Positions 55,640-64,000 of a DNA stretch of 64,000 nucleotides are shown piece after piece. Below the pieces are notes generated by a model. The model was given only the letters and a program-made list of their open reading frames with translations, had not been told where the DNA came from and did not search any database. Source of the DNA: Guadua angustifolia (taxonomy: Eukaryota > Streptophyta > Magnoliopsida > Poales > Poaceae); the NCBI GenBank assembly GCA_036346375.1, contig CM070502.1, positions 24,460,114 through 24,524,113 of the forward strand, in the 5' to 3' direction. The position numbers and the translations under genes were made by a program. Each line of letters starts with the position of its first letter. Position 1 is the stretch's first letter.

Positions 55640-57235
55640 CTTCATATCAATCTGAACAAATAGAGTGACTTTATACCGTTGCTACTTGCCCTTTGTTCTC
55701 AACTTTCTTCTCCTTCGCGACCTCATTGCTAGGGCTAACTTTTCTCGTTACCCTAGTTTTCGCGATCGCGAGGATTCTTTATTCAAGAATGTCGCCTTCT
55801 TCTCCATAACCGCTCCCCATCCGCCTCGACCAAAGATTGGGCTACTTCGGTGGCGACGGAGGGGCGATTGGAGGATTTGGTCGGCATTGGTGTTTTCCAC
55901 CTTTGGTGATGCTTGTCGCTTCGCCCCATGCATGGTGAATTCGCCCTACTCCTCGTCTTTGAAGAGGTGGTCGTCTTTGAATCATTTTTTAAGCGCGGGC
56001 TTGGCCTTAAGCATCCCCTTTCTTGGGGCGTTACGGAGTTTTATGGAATCGAGTTAACTCATCTTAACCCTAACTCCATTCTTCAAATTCTTTGCTTTTA
56101 TTAATCTCTGTGAGACCTATCTTGGCGTTCGGCCTCATTTTGATCTTTTTCGCCATCTTTTCCTCCTCAAGCCCTTCCCCAAACAGAATTCTCCCAAAAG
56201 CAGTTGGCGGTGCGGGTTTGGTGAGGAGGTATGAAAAATCTTATCTTCACATTCCCTTTAAAACCTCGAATAAGGGTTGGCACCAAGAGTGGTTTTATTG
56301 CGCCAATCCTGACCCCCCATTGCCTGCCTTCACTGGGACTCCACCCAAGCCTTCTCCCAACTGGATATCGCTTCCCAAAGACAACGAAATGAACCAGGTG
56401 GCTGATCTCTTGGGGCTGATTGCCGACTTGAAGGGGGACGGGCTTACTGGCATGGCCGTTGTTGCCAACTTCTGCACCCGCCGAATCCAGCCCCTCAAGG
56501 ACCGAGTTCATCCTGGGCATGAGTATGAAGGCCGCAATGATCCGACGCGGGAGGTTTCTGATGACATTTCTTCCACGGCGTTCTTCAGTCGCGTCGCCGA
56601 TTTCTTTGCCCCAAATGAGAAGATCGTCGTTCCTCGAAACCCGAGGCCTTTTACAAAACTACATCCTGCTCCTTCGGTAAGAGGTTTCCATGGTGTCTCT
56701 ATCTTTGAATCTTTTTGCTCTTCACGAGTTTTGATCTGAATATGTGTTCTTCGTTTTTGGACTTGCGGGATCGAAGCCTTCTTCTCTGACGCTACGCTCC
56801 CGAATTTCGTCCATAAGAGTGACAAGCGGACCTTTCCTGACCGTGCGTCCTCTGCAGCACCAGCCACTAAGCGGAGCAAAATAGGTGGTCCTGGTGATGA
56901 TCTCGTCGGAAAGGGAAAAACCAATTGTCCGTGAAGCTAAGAGGAAGCAGTCGGCGAGCAATGTACGCCCGACTGGTGGCCCAAAGATTAGGGACACCGC
57001 AGCTATGCAGCCTCCTCCCCCGACTTCTTCCTCTTCAAGCCAATCTTCGATACATGAAATTTCCGAGCCTCAGGCCCGTACTGCCACCGAGAGCACGCCT
57101 TCGCTCGTATGCCCGACTGATGTTCCTGGTGATAGTCCTCCCACCCGGAGGGGTTTGAAGTGCAGGATAACAAGGTCCAACAGGTTGGATTCCCTTGTCT
57201 CCCCTTCCTTGCTCCCCTCTGGATCGTGTCCGTGA
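55640..57235 (+). pseudogene. Antisense ORF of Tat element: N-terminal domain (PF04195-like)
   Basis: Plus-strand frames give, in order, EGRLEDLVGIGVF (55846-55890), EEVVVFESFFKRGLGL (55959-56006), FYGIELTHLNPNSILQI (56040-56090), then an open part from 56092 with VGGAGLVRRYEKSYLHIPFK, TSNKGWHQEWFYCANPDPPL, GLTGMAVVANFCTRRIQPLK and VHPGHEYEGRNDPTREVSDD. This is the region called putative gypsy-type transposon domain in plant annotations. A donor-like CG/GTAAGA follows at 56678. Frame slips and stops near 55812, 55907 and 56100 break it. Function unknown. Confidence 0.72.
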
Positions 57236-59400
57236 TCGCTATTTCTGCGAGGATCTGTTGAAGAAATTCTTCATGAGGAACCGGTCTTGAGGCCTTCTAT
57301 GGTTCTTTGGTGGAAGCCTTGGTGGCGTGGTAGGGCTGAGATGCCGATCGATGTTATGCCTCCGTGACCCACGAGGCCAGAGTGCCTCCTGAGCCGAGTG
57401 ATACCTGCCGCCTTTTCCTCTCGGCCGACTACCCATCGACGCCTTCTATTGATGCATTGCTTTTTTCTTCTGGAAGCTCTTTCCACCTCTCCTTGCCGGT
57501 CACCACCATGCATCGAAATTCCTTCACCTCCGCCCAAGATCTCCGGTCTGGCTGCATTCTTGATGACGAAGGTGACTTAGTCCTTTGGATGGTGAGATCG
57601 AAAAAGCGACCTTGGGTGTCGTTTTTCGATCTTTCTTTCGTGAGTGCAGCGCCTCGGCAAGGTGAAGCTGTTTCTTGCCGTACTTTTCTTCAAAGATCTT
57701 CTTTTCTTGCGAAGCTTGATGTTGTTCCGCCATTTCCGGCGTTTATCGTCTTTTCGCCAAGGACCGGAACTATCTTCTTCAAAGGTTGTTCGAGGATGAA
57801 AATCTCGAAAAGATTCTATTCTTGAGGTTGAGCAGCTCAACGAATCGGAGGAAGCCCTCTGCGTGCCGCATAGAAAATCGCGAAGAAGCTGGAAGGGCCG
57901 ATGTCATGTCCAATCTCTGGAGGTCGAGAAACTACATCTGACCAATTCTTCTAATGGTATTTTCCTGGTCCGAGTGCCTTGAGTCCTGATTCTACTCTTT
58001 GCCTTCTTAAGCCCGCTCATTGTTTCTTGATTTTGGGAAAGACTTGAGGCTTCTCTTTCCCAAAATGAAGAGTGAAGAGGGTCAAGAAGAAGGCTAAGAA
58101 AGAGGTAGCCGACCGACAAGGAAGGCGGGCGGTGCGCTCTTTGATTTTTGCCTTATGTCTTTGTCGTCATCATTTTGTTAGACCGAACTCACCGATTTGG
58201 TATAATGCGATTGCATCGAGTCAACTCATGAGCCCGATCTGGGTACTTAATGAAAAAATTCAATGTCCAAAGCGCAGACCGATCGCCTCCAAGCGGCCTT
58301 GGAGAAGGTGTTCTTGGTCTTAAGTCCCGATGAAGCCGGCACCAGCAATGTTCCTCATAGCGTTAGCATCACAATTCAAAGGTTAGAGAAGCCTCCACAA
58401 AGATTGCGCACTTGGAGGGCGTTGCAACTACGAGTGCGGCCGGTGTTGGCGATCACCAAGTCTCTGTATCCACGAGTGGAGCTAAAAGCTGTCCAAGAGG
58501 GTTTTGCCCGCCTTGTTGATGATGATCGGTAGCTTGCCCTCATGGGCGAAGTCAAGAATACCATTATTTGTTTTGGTGAAAAACTTAGATCTGGGTCTGT
58601 GTAATCCTCTGTTTGTACCAAACTTGCTCTGTGTTTGGATTTGGGCTTTTTATTACGATCTTTGAAAAGAATTGTCTCCGGACTTGAATTTTCTTTGCGA
58701 AATATTTAATCCTTGTTTTAGCACGTCCGTTGAGCTTGGGCCCGTTAAACCTTTTGCTCCTCTGGGCGTCCAATTTACATTTCTGAGCCTCCTCGAGATA
58801 TGTGTAGCAACCGCCCGAGAAGGTGGACCGTCTTCCCTTGATGACATGCGTCGTTTGAGCGGCGTTGAGTCTCTCTCGAGGACGAGCGTTGCCTCGCATA
58901 AGCGAGTTCGACCTTGGTTTTTGCATTTTGCGATTGCACTACCCTCTTCATCCATCCTATCCGTCTTCCTTGGCTAGGGTTTCTTTGAAGTGCTCGCCGC
59001 TTCGTCTCCTTGATTTTTCATCTTCTTGTATACGCCAAATTGTACGTATTTGGATCACTCTTCTTCATGAGTTCTTCTCTTCTTCTTTATGGACTCTTCT
59101 TCTTCCTCAGAGATCTCTCTCCCTTGCCTCTCTCTCCCGAGTCGCCAGGCCCACGGTTGCGCCATGGATTGCGAACCTCATCTTCAATTTTGGGGACGAT
59201 GCCCCTGCGGAGCCCAAAGACGATAATGCCGAGTTCTAGGCGGAATTTGATCTTGCCATGGCGGAAGCGGCGGAGCGGGAGGCCGTCGCCCGGGATACCA
59301 CCGCTGTTGATGCTTTGATCGAGGCCGTCCCTAGGCTTGTTAAGGCCAAGGACGCCCTCATTGAAGCCGTCGGCGAGTCTTGGCCGGCGTGAAAGGGCGA
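57236..59400 (+). pseudogene. Antisense ORF of Tat element: C-terminal part, degraded
   Basis: Scattered coiled-coil-like pieces in several frames: VEQLNESEEALC near 57828, KKKAKKEVADRQGRR near 58083, MSKAQTDRLQAALEKVF (58263) with the following 89-codon stretch, and a final acidic segment at 59180-59390 (FNFGDDAPAEPKDDNAEF and AEFDLAMAEAAEREAVARDT) ending in a stop. No single frame is open. It corresponds in place to the coiled-coil gene at 8091-8969. Confidence 0.55.
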
Positions 59401-59923
59401 AAGCGAGAAGTGCGGCCTCATTTTGAACTTTTGCAGTAGTACTTTTGCTTTGTGTGTATATTTGGTGAAAGATGCTGAAGTCGTGAACAATGATGGTCTT
59501 CTTGTAATATTATTTTAACGCAGCATATACCTTTTTCCTTATTTAGATCTTGGTCGATCTTGCCGAGTGATTTTACCTTTGTGCTTGATCTCCTTGTCTG
59601 ATTAGCGTAGCCCCCGAGCAACGTGAGTTTTTCCTCAAGCGTGCTTTTAGGCGACTAGACTTTTTAGATCACGGGAGCATCGTATTACGCGGTTTAGAGC
59701 ACTCGGATTTTAGTCGTGATCATTGAAAAATAGGAAGCTGGTTTGCATCGGGGTTGCACATGTGCAACACTATTAGGTGTAGCCCCCGACTTACTGCTTA
59801 ATTGAGAAACAATTGAGTAGCAAGTCAATTGAATAAAGAATTCTGATACATGATACTGCTTTGAACAAACATCCTCTTGATTAGAGTTGCGCATGCGCAA
59901 CACTATTAGGTGTAGCCCCCGAC
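59401..59923. other. Spacer with a 60-bp direct repeat
   Basis: GCAACACTATTAGGTGTAGC and the following bases to AATTGAG occur at about 59764-59823 and again at about 59898-59955, so the second copy overlaps the start of the integrase pseudogene. No ORF. Confidence 0.7.
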
Positions 59924-61660
59924 TTACTGCTTAATTGAGGAACAATTGAGTAGCAAGTCAATTTTGGACATCCTATTGAACTTTTCAAGAATAAAAGCGG
60001 CGAGTTGCTCTATATTCCATGAGTTGCTAATGATGGCGCCGTCTTCTCGCTTAAGCCTGTAGGCCCCTGGTCGTGTCACCTCGTCAACGATGTAGGGGCC
60101 TTCCCAAATTGGAGATAACTTGTGCTCGTGTTTCTGACTCTTTATCAGAACCAAATCGCCCTTGGAGAATGCTCGATTTCGGACGTTTCGATCGTGATAT
60201 TGGCGCAGGGCCTGAAGGTATCTGGCCGACTGGACCACGGCGATCTCTCTTGCCTCTTCCAATCTGTCAATATCTTCCATTCTGGTTTCTTCTGACTCGT
60301 CCTCCTTGAAGCTCCGGACGGGGGATCAGAAGGTCAATCTGTAGAGTAGGACCGCCTCCGAGCCGAGACCCGAAGAAGGGTGTCGCCTTGATGGATCTGC
60401 TGGGGTGGTTCTCGGCCCCAGTCTTGACGGCAGTTCTTTCACCCATCGGGTGGCGATAACTTGAGAGCGGTCAAAGATTCGTGCCTTTAGGCCTTGCGGC
60501 ACCATGCCGTTTGCCCTTTCCACGGCCGTTGCTTTTCGGATGAGCCACGGAGGCGAAGCAAATTTTGATGCGAGCTTATCGCACCGATCTTGAAAGTCTT
60601 CTCCTCGAATTGGGTTCCATTGTCCGTGATAATCTGTTTGATGCGCCAAATCTTACCACAATTTCTTGGAAGAATTCTTTGGCCTTGGCATTGTGATTGT
60701 AGCCATTGGTTTTGCTTCTATCCACTTAGTGAATTTATCCACGGCAACAAAGAGGTGGGTGAAGCCGCCTTGAGCCTTCTTCAATGGGCCGACCATGTCG
60801 AGCCCCAGATTACAAATGGCCAAGTGATTGGAATTGTTTACGGTTTACGGGTGTGCGTTTATTTGGCGGCGAAAAAGCGGCGGCCTTCACAAGTTCGAGC
60901 GATGTCTTCTGCGTCGGTCACGGCGATCGACCAAAAAAACCTTGTCGTCGCCTTGCCCACCAATGTGCTTGACGCCGCGTGATGCCCACAAATTCCCGAG
61001 TGGATTTCCCTGAGTAATTGCTTTCCTTCTTCTGCTGATATGCATCGCCTTAGAACTCCAGAGGCACTTTTTCGAAATAACTCTTCTCCTACCACCACGT
61101 AACTCTTGCTGCACCGCGAGATGCGCTCTGCTTCTGTTCGGTCTTCTGGAAGTTCGTCTTTCAATAGGTAATTGAGAAAAGGAGCCGTCCAGTTTGTGCT
61201 GATGACTAGGACCTCCTCTTCGTTAGATCTCTCTTGACATTCGCTCCCTTTTGGCTTCTGAGGGTTTGTAGATTTCCTCAACAAAAACCCGGTGGTCTTC
61301 TGAATTGCCGCCGCCGCAACCATGCTTTGAACTTGGGCTCTGATCGGAGCGGCCGGGCTATCCGGTCCGGCAGTGGTGCCAAGGTGTCGAGGCGTCTTGG
61401 AGGCGGCGATGTTCTGTTTGGGGGTATGGAAAAGCTGGTAGTTCCCCACCTTTATCGCAAGATTTCTTCATTCACGCTCTGGCCTCTGTGTTGGAGGAGT
61501 CTCGCAGGTTTTCTTGGTGGTGATGGTTCTCCTCCGTAGCATTTGCCGCGTCCTTTTGCGGAGGTCCGTTTCGATCACAAAAATCTTTGGAAAGCTCGGG
61601 AATTTCCTACCTGCATATACGGATTGAAGGTGCGGGAAGATGAAGCGCACCGGCGGTGGG
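59924..61660 (-). pseudogene. RNase H end and integrase of minus-strand Tat element
   Basis: Minus-strand pieces: HHCC region HSGICGHHAASSTLVGKA and DAEDIARTCEG (about 61010-60895), the core with IRGEDFQDRCDKLASKF (about 60605-60560) and ATAVERANGMVPQGLKARIF (about 60530-60470), then the C-terminal domain NRAFSKGDLVLIKSQKHEHK, LSPIWEGPYIVDEVTRPGAY and RLKREDGAIISNSWNIEQLA (60160-59960). Frames change several times, and parts of the core are lost. Confidence 0.8.
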
Positions 61661-61974
61661 TCGAGTGGTTTGCTTGTGTGTCGACCACTCGGGGCTCGTC
61701 ATTAGCTTGATCTGACTCGAGGCGAGATCGGGCCCTTGGCTTCTTGCCCCAGACAGATGGCCATGCACAGTTACGATCCGAGTGGTTGGCGGCTAAGAGG
61801 ACCTCGAATTGGTTCGGATCGAATCGATCCGAATCCAAAGCGGAGAGCGACCAAAGTTGTCGGCGATGAAATCCGAGCTCCCAAAGCGAAATACGGCCGC
61901 GAAGATGGTCGTGCTCTGAAGATTGCCATCGAGCTTGCTGCGATTGATCCTAGCGCGACCCCTACAGCGCCAAC
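61661..61974 (-). other. Leader of minus-strand Tat element, joined to integrase by deletion
   Basis: Starts on the minus strand with the primer site (61972) and continues into leader-like sequence rich in GATCGATTCG-like motifs. It passes into pol sequence without gag, protease or reverse transcriptase. The exact breakpoint was not fixed. Confidence 0.6.
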
Positions 61975-62434
61975 CGCCGACGTTTGTTACCGACAATAAT
62001 GAAAAGGGGCTCTGTGGCTGGACCCAAACTTCGATGGTAGCACAAGAACACCCGATGTATCTGAGTTCGGGCTCTCACGATGGAGATAATACCCTACTCT
62101 GTGCTCTGGAATTATATGTGGCTAGTGATTGCCGATGAGATGTTACATCTTGTTACATTTGAGATGCCCGTCCCTCCCTTTATATAATAGAAAGGCGGTT
62201 ACAATATTGAGTCCTACTCGGATCTGAGTAGGGGTTTCTATCTGAGCACGTGTCGGTTTGGATTACAATCATCCCTACCCAATACGACTCGGTTTCTTTA
62301 ACTAAGGCCTATCACGATTCTTCACGCTTTGCTTGGCCCAAGTAACCTTGATTTTATCCGATCGACATGATCCAAGTTCGCCTGGCTGAGCCTTGGAGGA
62401 CTGCTTGGTGGGCCCGGGACATACATATCCCACA
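61975..62434 (-). repeat. 5' LTR of minus-strand Tat element
   Basis: Matches 54714-55174; TGTGGGATATG at 62434 on the minus strand. The inner end is degraded (GGCG instead of CGACA) next to the primer site. Differences include small indels such as GAAGAAGCGG versus AAAGGCGG. Confidence 0.9.
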
Positions 62435-62507
62435 GGTCGCCAACGTCTCCTCCCCCCAAATCGAATCCACCTCTTTCATCGAAAGATCGGGACCAATCCT
62501 CCTATCA
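62435..62507 (+). repeat. 3' end of the LTR of element D
   Basis: Continues the LTR interrupted at 54713 after the GGTCG duplication, ending CCTCCTATCA just before AG and the primer site at 62510. Confidence 0.65.
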
Positions 62508-62989
62508 AGTGGTATCAGAGCGCCAGGTTGATCGATGAGAGATTACTAGTTTGCATTTATTTACCTACAGTCCAGAAAACCAAAAAAATATAGTAGATTA
62601 GATTGCCTCTGTCCAAACCAATTTGAGCTTTTGCTTTTACTACTTAGTCCATGTTTGTTAAGTCTTCGGTTGCATCGTTGTGTCGTGTGCTTGTTTTAGC
62701 GTCTTTCCTGTAGAGTTTCGAGTTCGAGTCACGTTTATCGTCACCTTTGTTTTCATCGTCGTCGTCGTCATTGTCTTTTGTGTCACCTAGGGTTTCGTTG
62801 CAGCGTGCTACCATTGTTGATTAGAGCCGCCGCCATCACAATTTTAGGGTTTGTGTTCATCCTAGAAGGACCCTACATGGACTCCTAAGTCGACACAGTG
62901 GTGGAGGCATACTAGTGGTGGACTCCAGTGACAGATTGGAGGACTCTTGATGGTCGTTCGATCTGCGATAACCGATCGAGATCCTTCAA
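62508..62989 (+). mobile_element. Primer-binding site and leader of element D
   Basis: TGGTATCAGAGC at 62510-62521 is the initiator-tRNA primer site. A 5' leader follows with a (CGT)n-like stretch at 62756-62773 and no ORF. Because pol-end sequence lies on the other side of the same LTR (47069-47265), D looks like a tandem that shares an LTR. Confidence 0.65.
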
Positions 62990-63529
62990 TGATGTTGCAA
63001 TCCGGCCCGAATACAGAATCTAACAGTAGTGGTTAAATCCTTTCCTTTACTGACGCACTTAATCTAAGACGTCCAACGCAGATCCAACGATCGACAAATC
63101 TAGGGTTTTGATCTCATCCTAAACTTCGGATTCCAATCCAACGGCTGACAGCCGAACGTCTGAAAAGTAGGCCTAATGGGCCACAGCGATGGGCCTAGCA
63201 CGCACAAGATTGGGCTCCAGCACAGTACTGTTTAAAGATTTTCCCTGTATTTTCCTTTTAAAATAATTCTATATATTCATTTAATTAGTTTTAGGCAATA
63301 AAAATATCAAGAAAAATCCAAGAAAATTTTCATAAATACTTTGAGATATTTTGAACTCAAATAAAATATTTTTATCAAAACTTTATATTAACTTTATATA
63401 TATATATATATAGTTTTACGAAAAAGGCCAATATACTTAATTTAAGATAAATCCAATAAATTTAGAAAAATAAAAAAATGCATAAATAACAATAAAGATC
63501 ATATTAAAAGCAAATTTTGGGATGTTACA
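62990..63529 (-). repeat. LTR, minus orientation (TGTAACATCCC family)
   Basis: On the minus strand it begins TGTAACATCCCAAAATTT at 63529 and is AT-rich for about 300 bp, then turns into mixed sequence (CAGCCGTTGGATTGG near 63145). The lower boundary is uncertain. It shares blocks with 10950-11134 in the same orientation. A (TA)n run lies at 63398-63414. Confidence 0.55.
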
Positions 63530-64000
63530 ATAAATCTCATAGAAAAAGTCAAAATAATGATGTTGAAGGAACAATAATGAGGAAGAAAAGATTTAGCGAA
63601 GCCGATCACAAATTTTTTAAGCATGATCTTAAAATAGTACAAGGGATTGTTGCTCTCTCACAACCTCTCATAGTCATGATGTTATTTGAATTGGATTGCA
63701 ATGTTCGGGAGTCAAATATATGGTTTCATAGTTTAGAATGCTGGATGGACTTTCAAGCAAATTCGAAGTGTTAAATGGACTTTTTCTAAGGTGGAACTGT
63801 GGGTGCACGAGTTGTGGTGGCTAGGTGGAGTGGATACCTATTGATGGGCTAGATTTTGAATTAGACCCATTGAAAGCAAGGAAGGTTGTAAGGGCGAGAA
63901 CGGATCTGATATGGACGGTGTCGATGTTTATGACCTAAGATCTCTTACTCGAGCTTATGAAAATATGATGATGGGTTTCCAATATAACAAGATTGTGAAA
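63530..64000 (+). other. Unassigned sequence with a short ORF
   Basis: An 85-codon frame (63517-63774) begins within the LTR end and reads KKRFSEADHKFFKHDLKIVQ and similar. A weaker frame at 63880-64000 ends YENMMMGFQYNKIVK at the window edge. No family was recognised; it may be a gene fragment. Confidence 0.3.

Larger units (their letters stand above)
54714..62434 (-). mobile_element. Tat-lineage Ty3 retrotransposon, minus orientation, pol-truncated
   Basis: Flanked by perfect GGTCG duplications at 54709-54713 and 62435-62439. Read on the minus strand: LTR 62434-61975, a tRNA-type primer site starting TGGCGCTGTAGGGG at 61972, a short leader, integrase and the end of RNase H, then an antisense gene on the plus strand and the 3' LTR. 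Gag, protease and reverse transcriptase are absent. It lies within the LTR of element D. Confidence 0.9.

Overview
The window reads as a stretch of a large, repeat-rich grass (Poaceae) nuclear genome. Evidence for a grass: Tat-lineage Ty3 elements with an antisense gene, a SIRE/Maximus-type copia LTR, CACTA, hAT and Harbinger elements, and one host gene whose codons nearly all end in G or C. Only one cellular gene looks intact: a type I prohibitin at 19870-20718 (+). The rest is nested transposable elements, their decayed coding regions, and gene fragments they may have picked up.

Layout. 1-10949: a tandem of Tat-lineage (RIRE2/Grande-like) Ty3 elements that share LTRs; one internal region (1845-9688) lies between two LTRs (1178-1844, 9689-10345), with more internal sequence outside each LTR. 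10950-11134: stub of a minus-strand LTR. 11350 to about 15.8 kb: a CACTA terminus, a hairpin with arms of about 350 bp, a broken copy of an IDN2/FDM-type (XH-domain) RNA-directed DNA methylation gene, and a higher-order tandem repeat array. 16-19.5 kb: microsatellite, a diverged duplication, and a small hAT-like element near or inside another. 19.6-22.9 kb: the prohibitin locus, a duplicated 3' flank, and an orphan promoter-like segment. 23181-24865: a SIRE-type LTR standing alone. 25622-30655: a Ty1-copia element with perfect target-site duplication (TSD) but several coding lesions. 30.7-34 kb: old LTR and integrase debris. 35777-44247: a gag-only Ty3 element with perfect TSD and very long LTRs.

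44735-45341: a Harbinger-type element keeping a transposase tail. 45.6-47.06 kb: a CACTA-like element holding a 120-bp hairpin and two 5S rRNA-derived copies. 47266-54033: an LTR element with no coding capacity, inserted in the pol end of an older Ty3 element (called D here). 54714-62434: a minus-strand Tat element with TSD GGTCG, inserted in D's LTR; D resumes at 62435 with its LTR end and primer-binding site. 62990-63529: a second minus-strand LTR end of the family seen at 10950. 63530-64000: unassigned.

No operon-like co-operation between genes is expected or seen. The notable biology is (i) antisense, probably spliced ORFs in both Tat elements, (ii) non-autonomous elements (gag-only and coding-free) that must depend on partners, (iii) foldback sequences that could feed small-RNA production, and (iv) host-derived fragments (IDN2/FDM, 5S rRNA) inside element-rich DNA. 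Coordinates of element ends come from reading the terminal dinucleotides, primer-binding sites, purine tracts and TSDs; no alignments or identities were computed.
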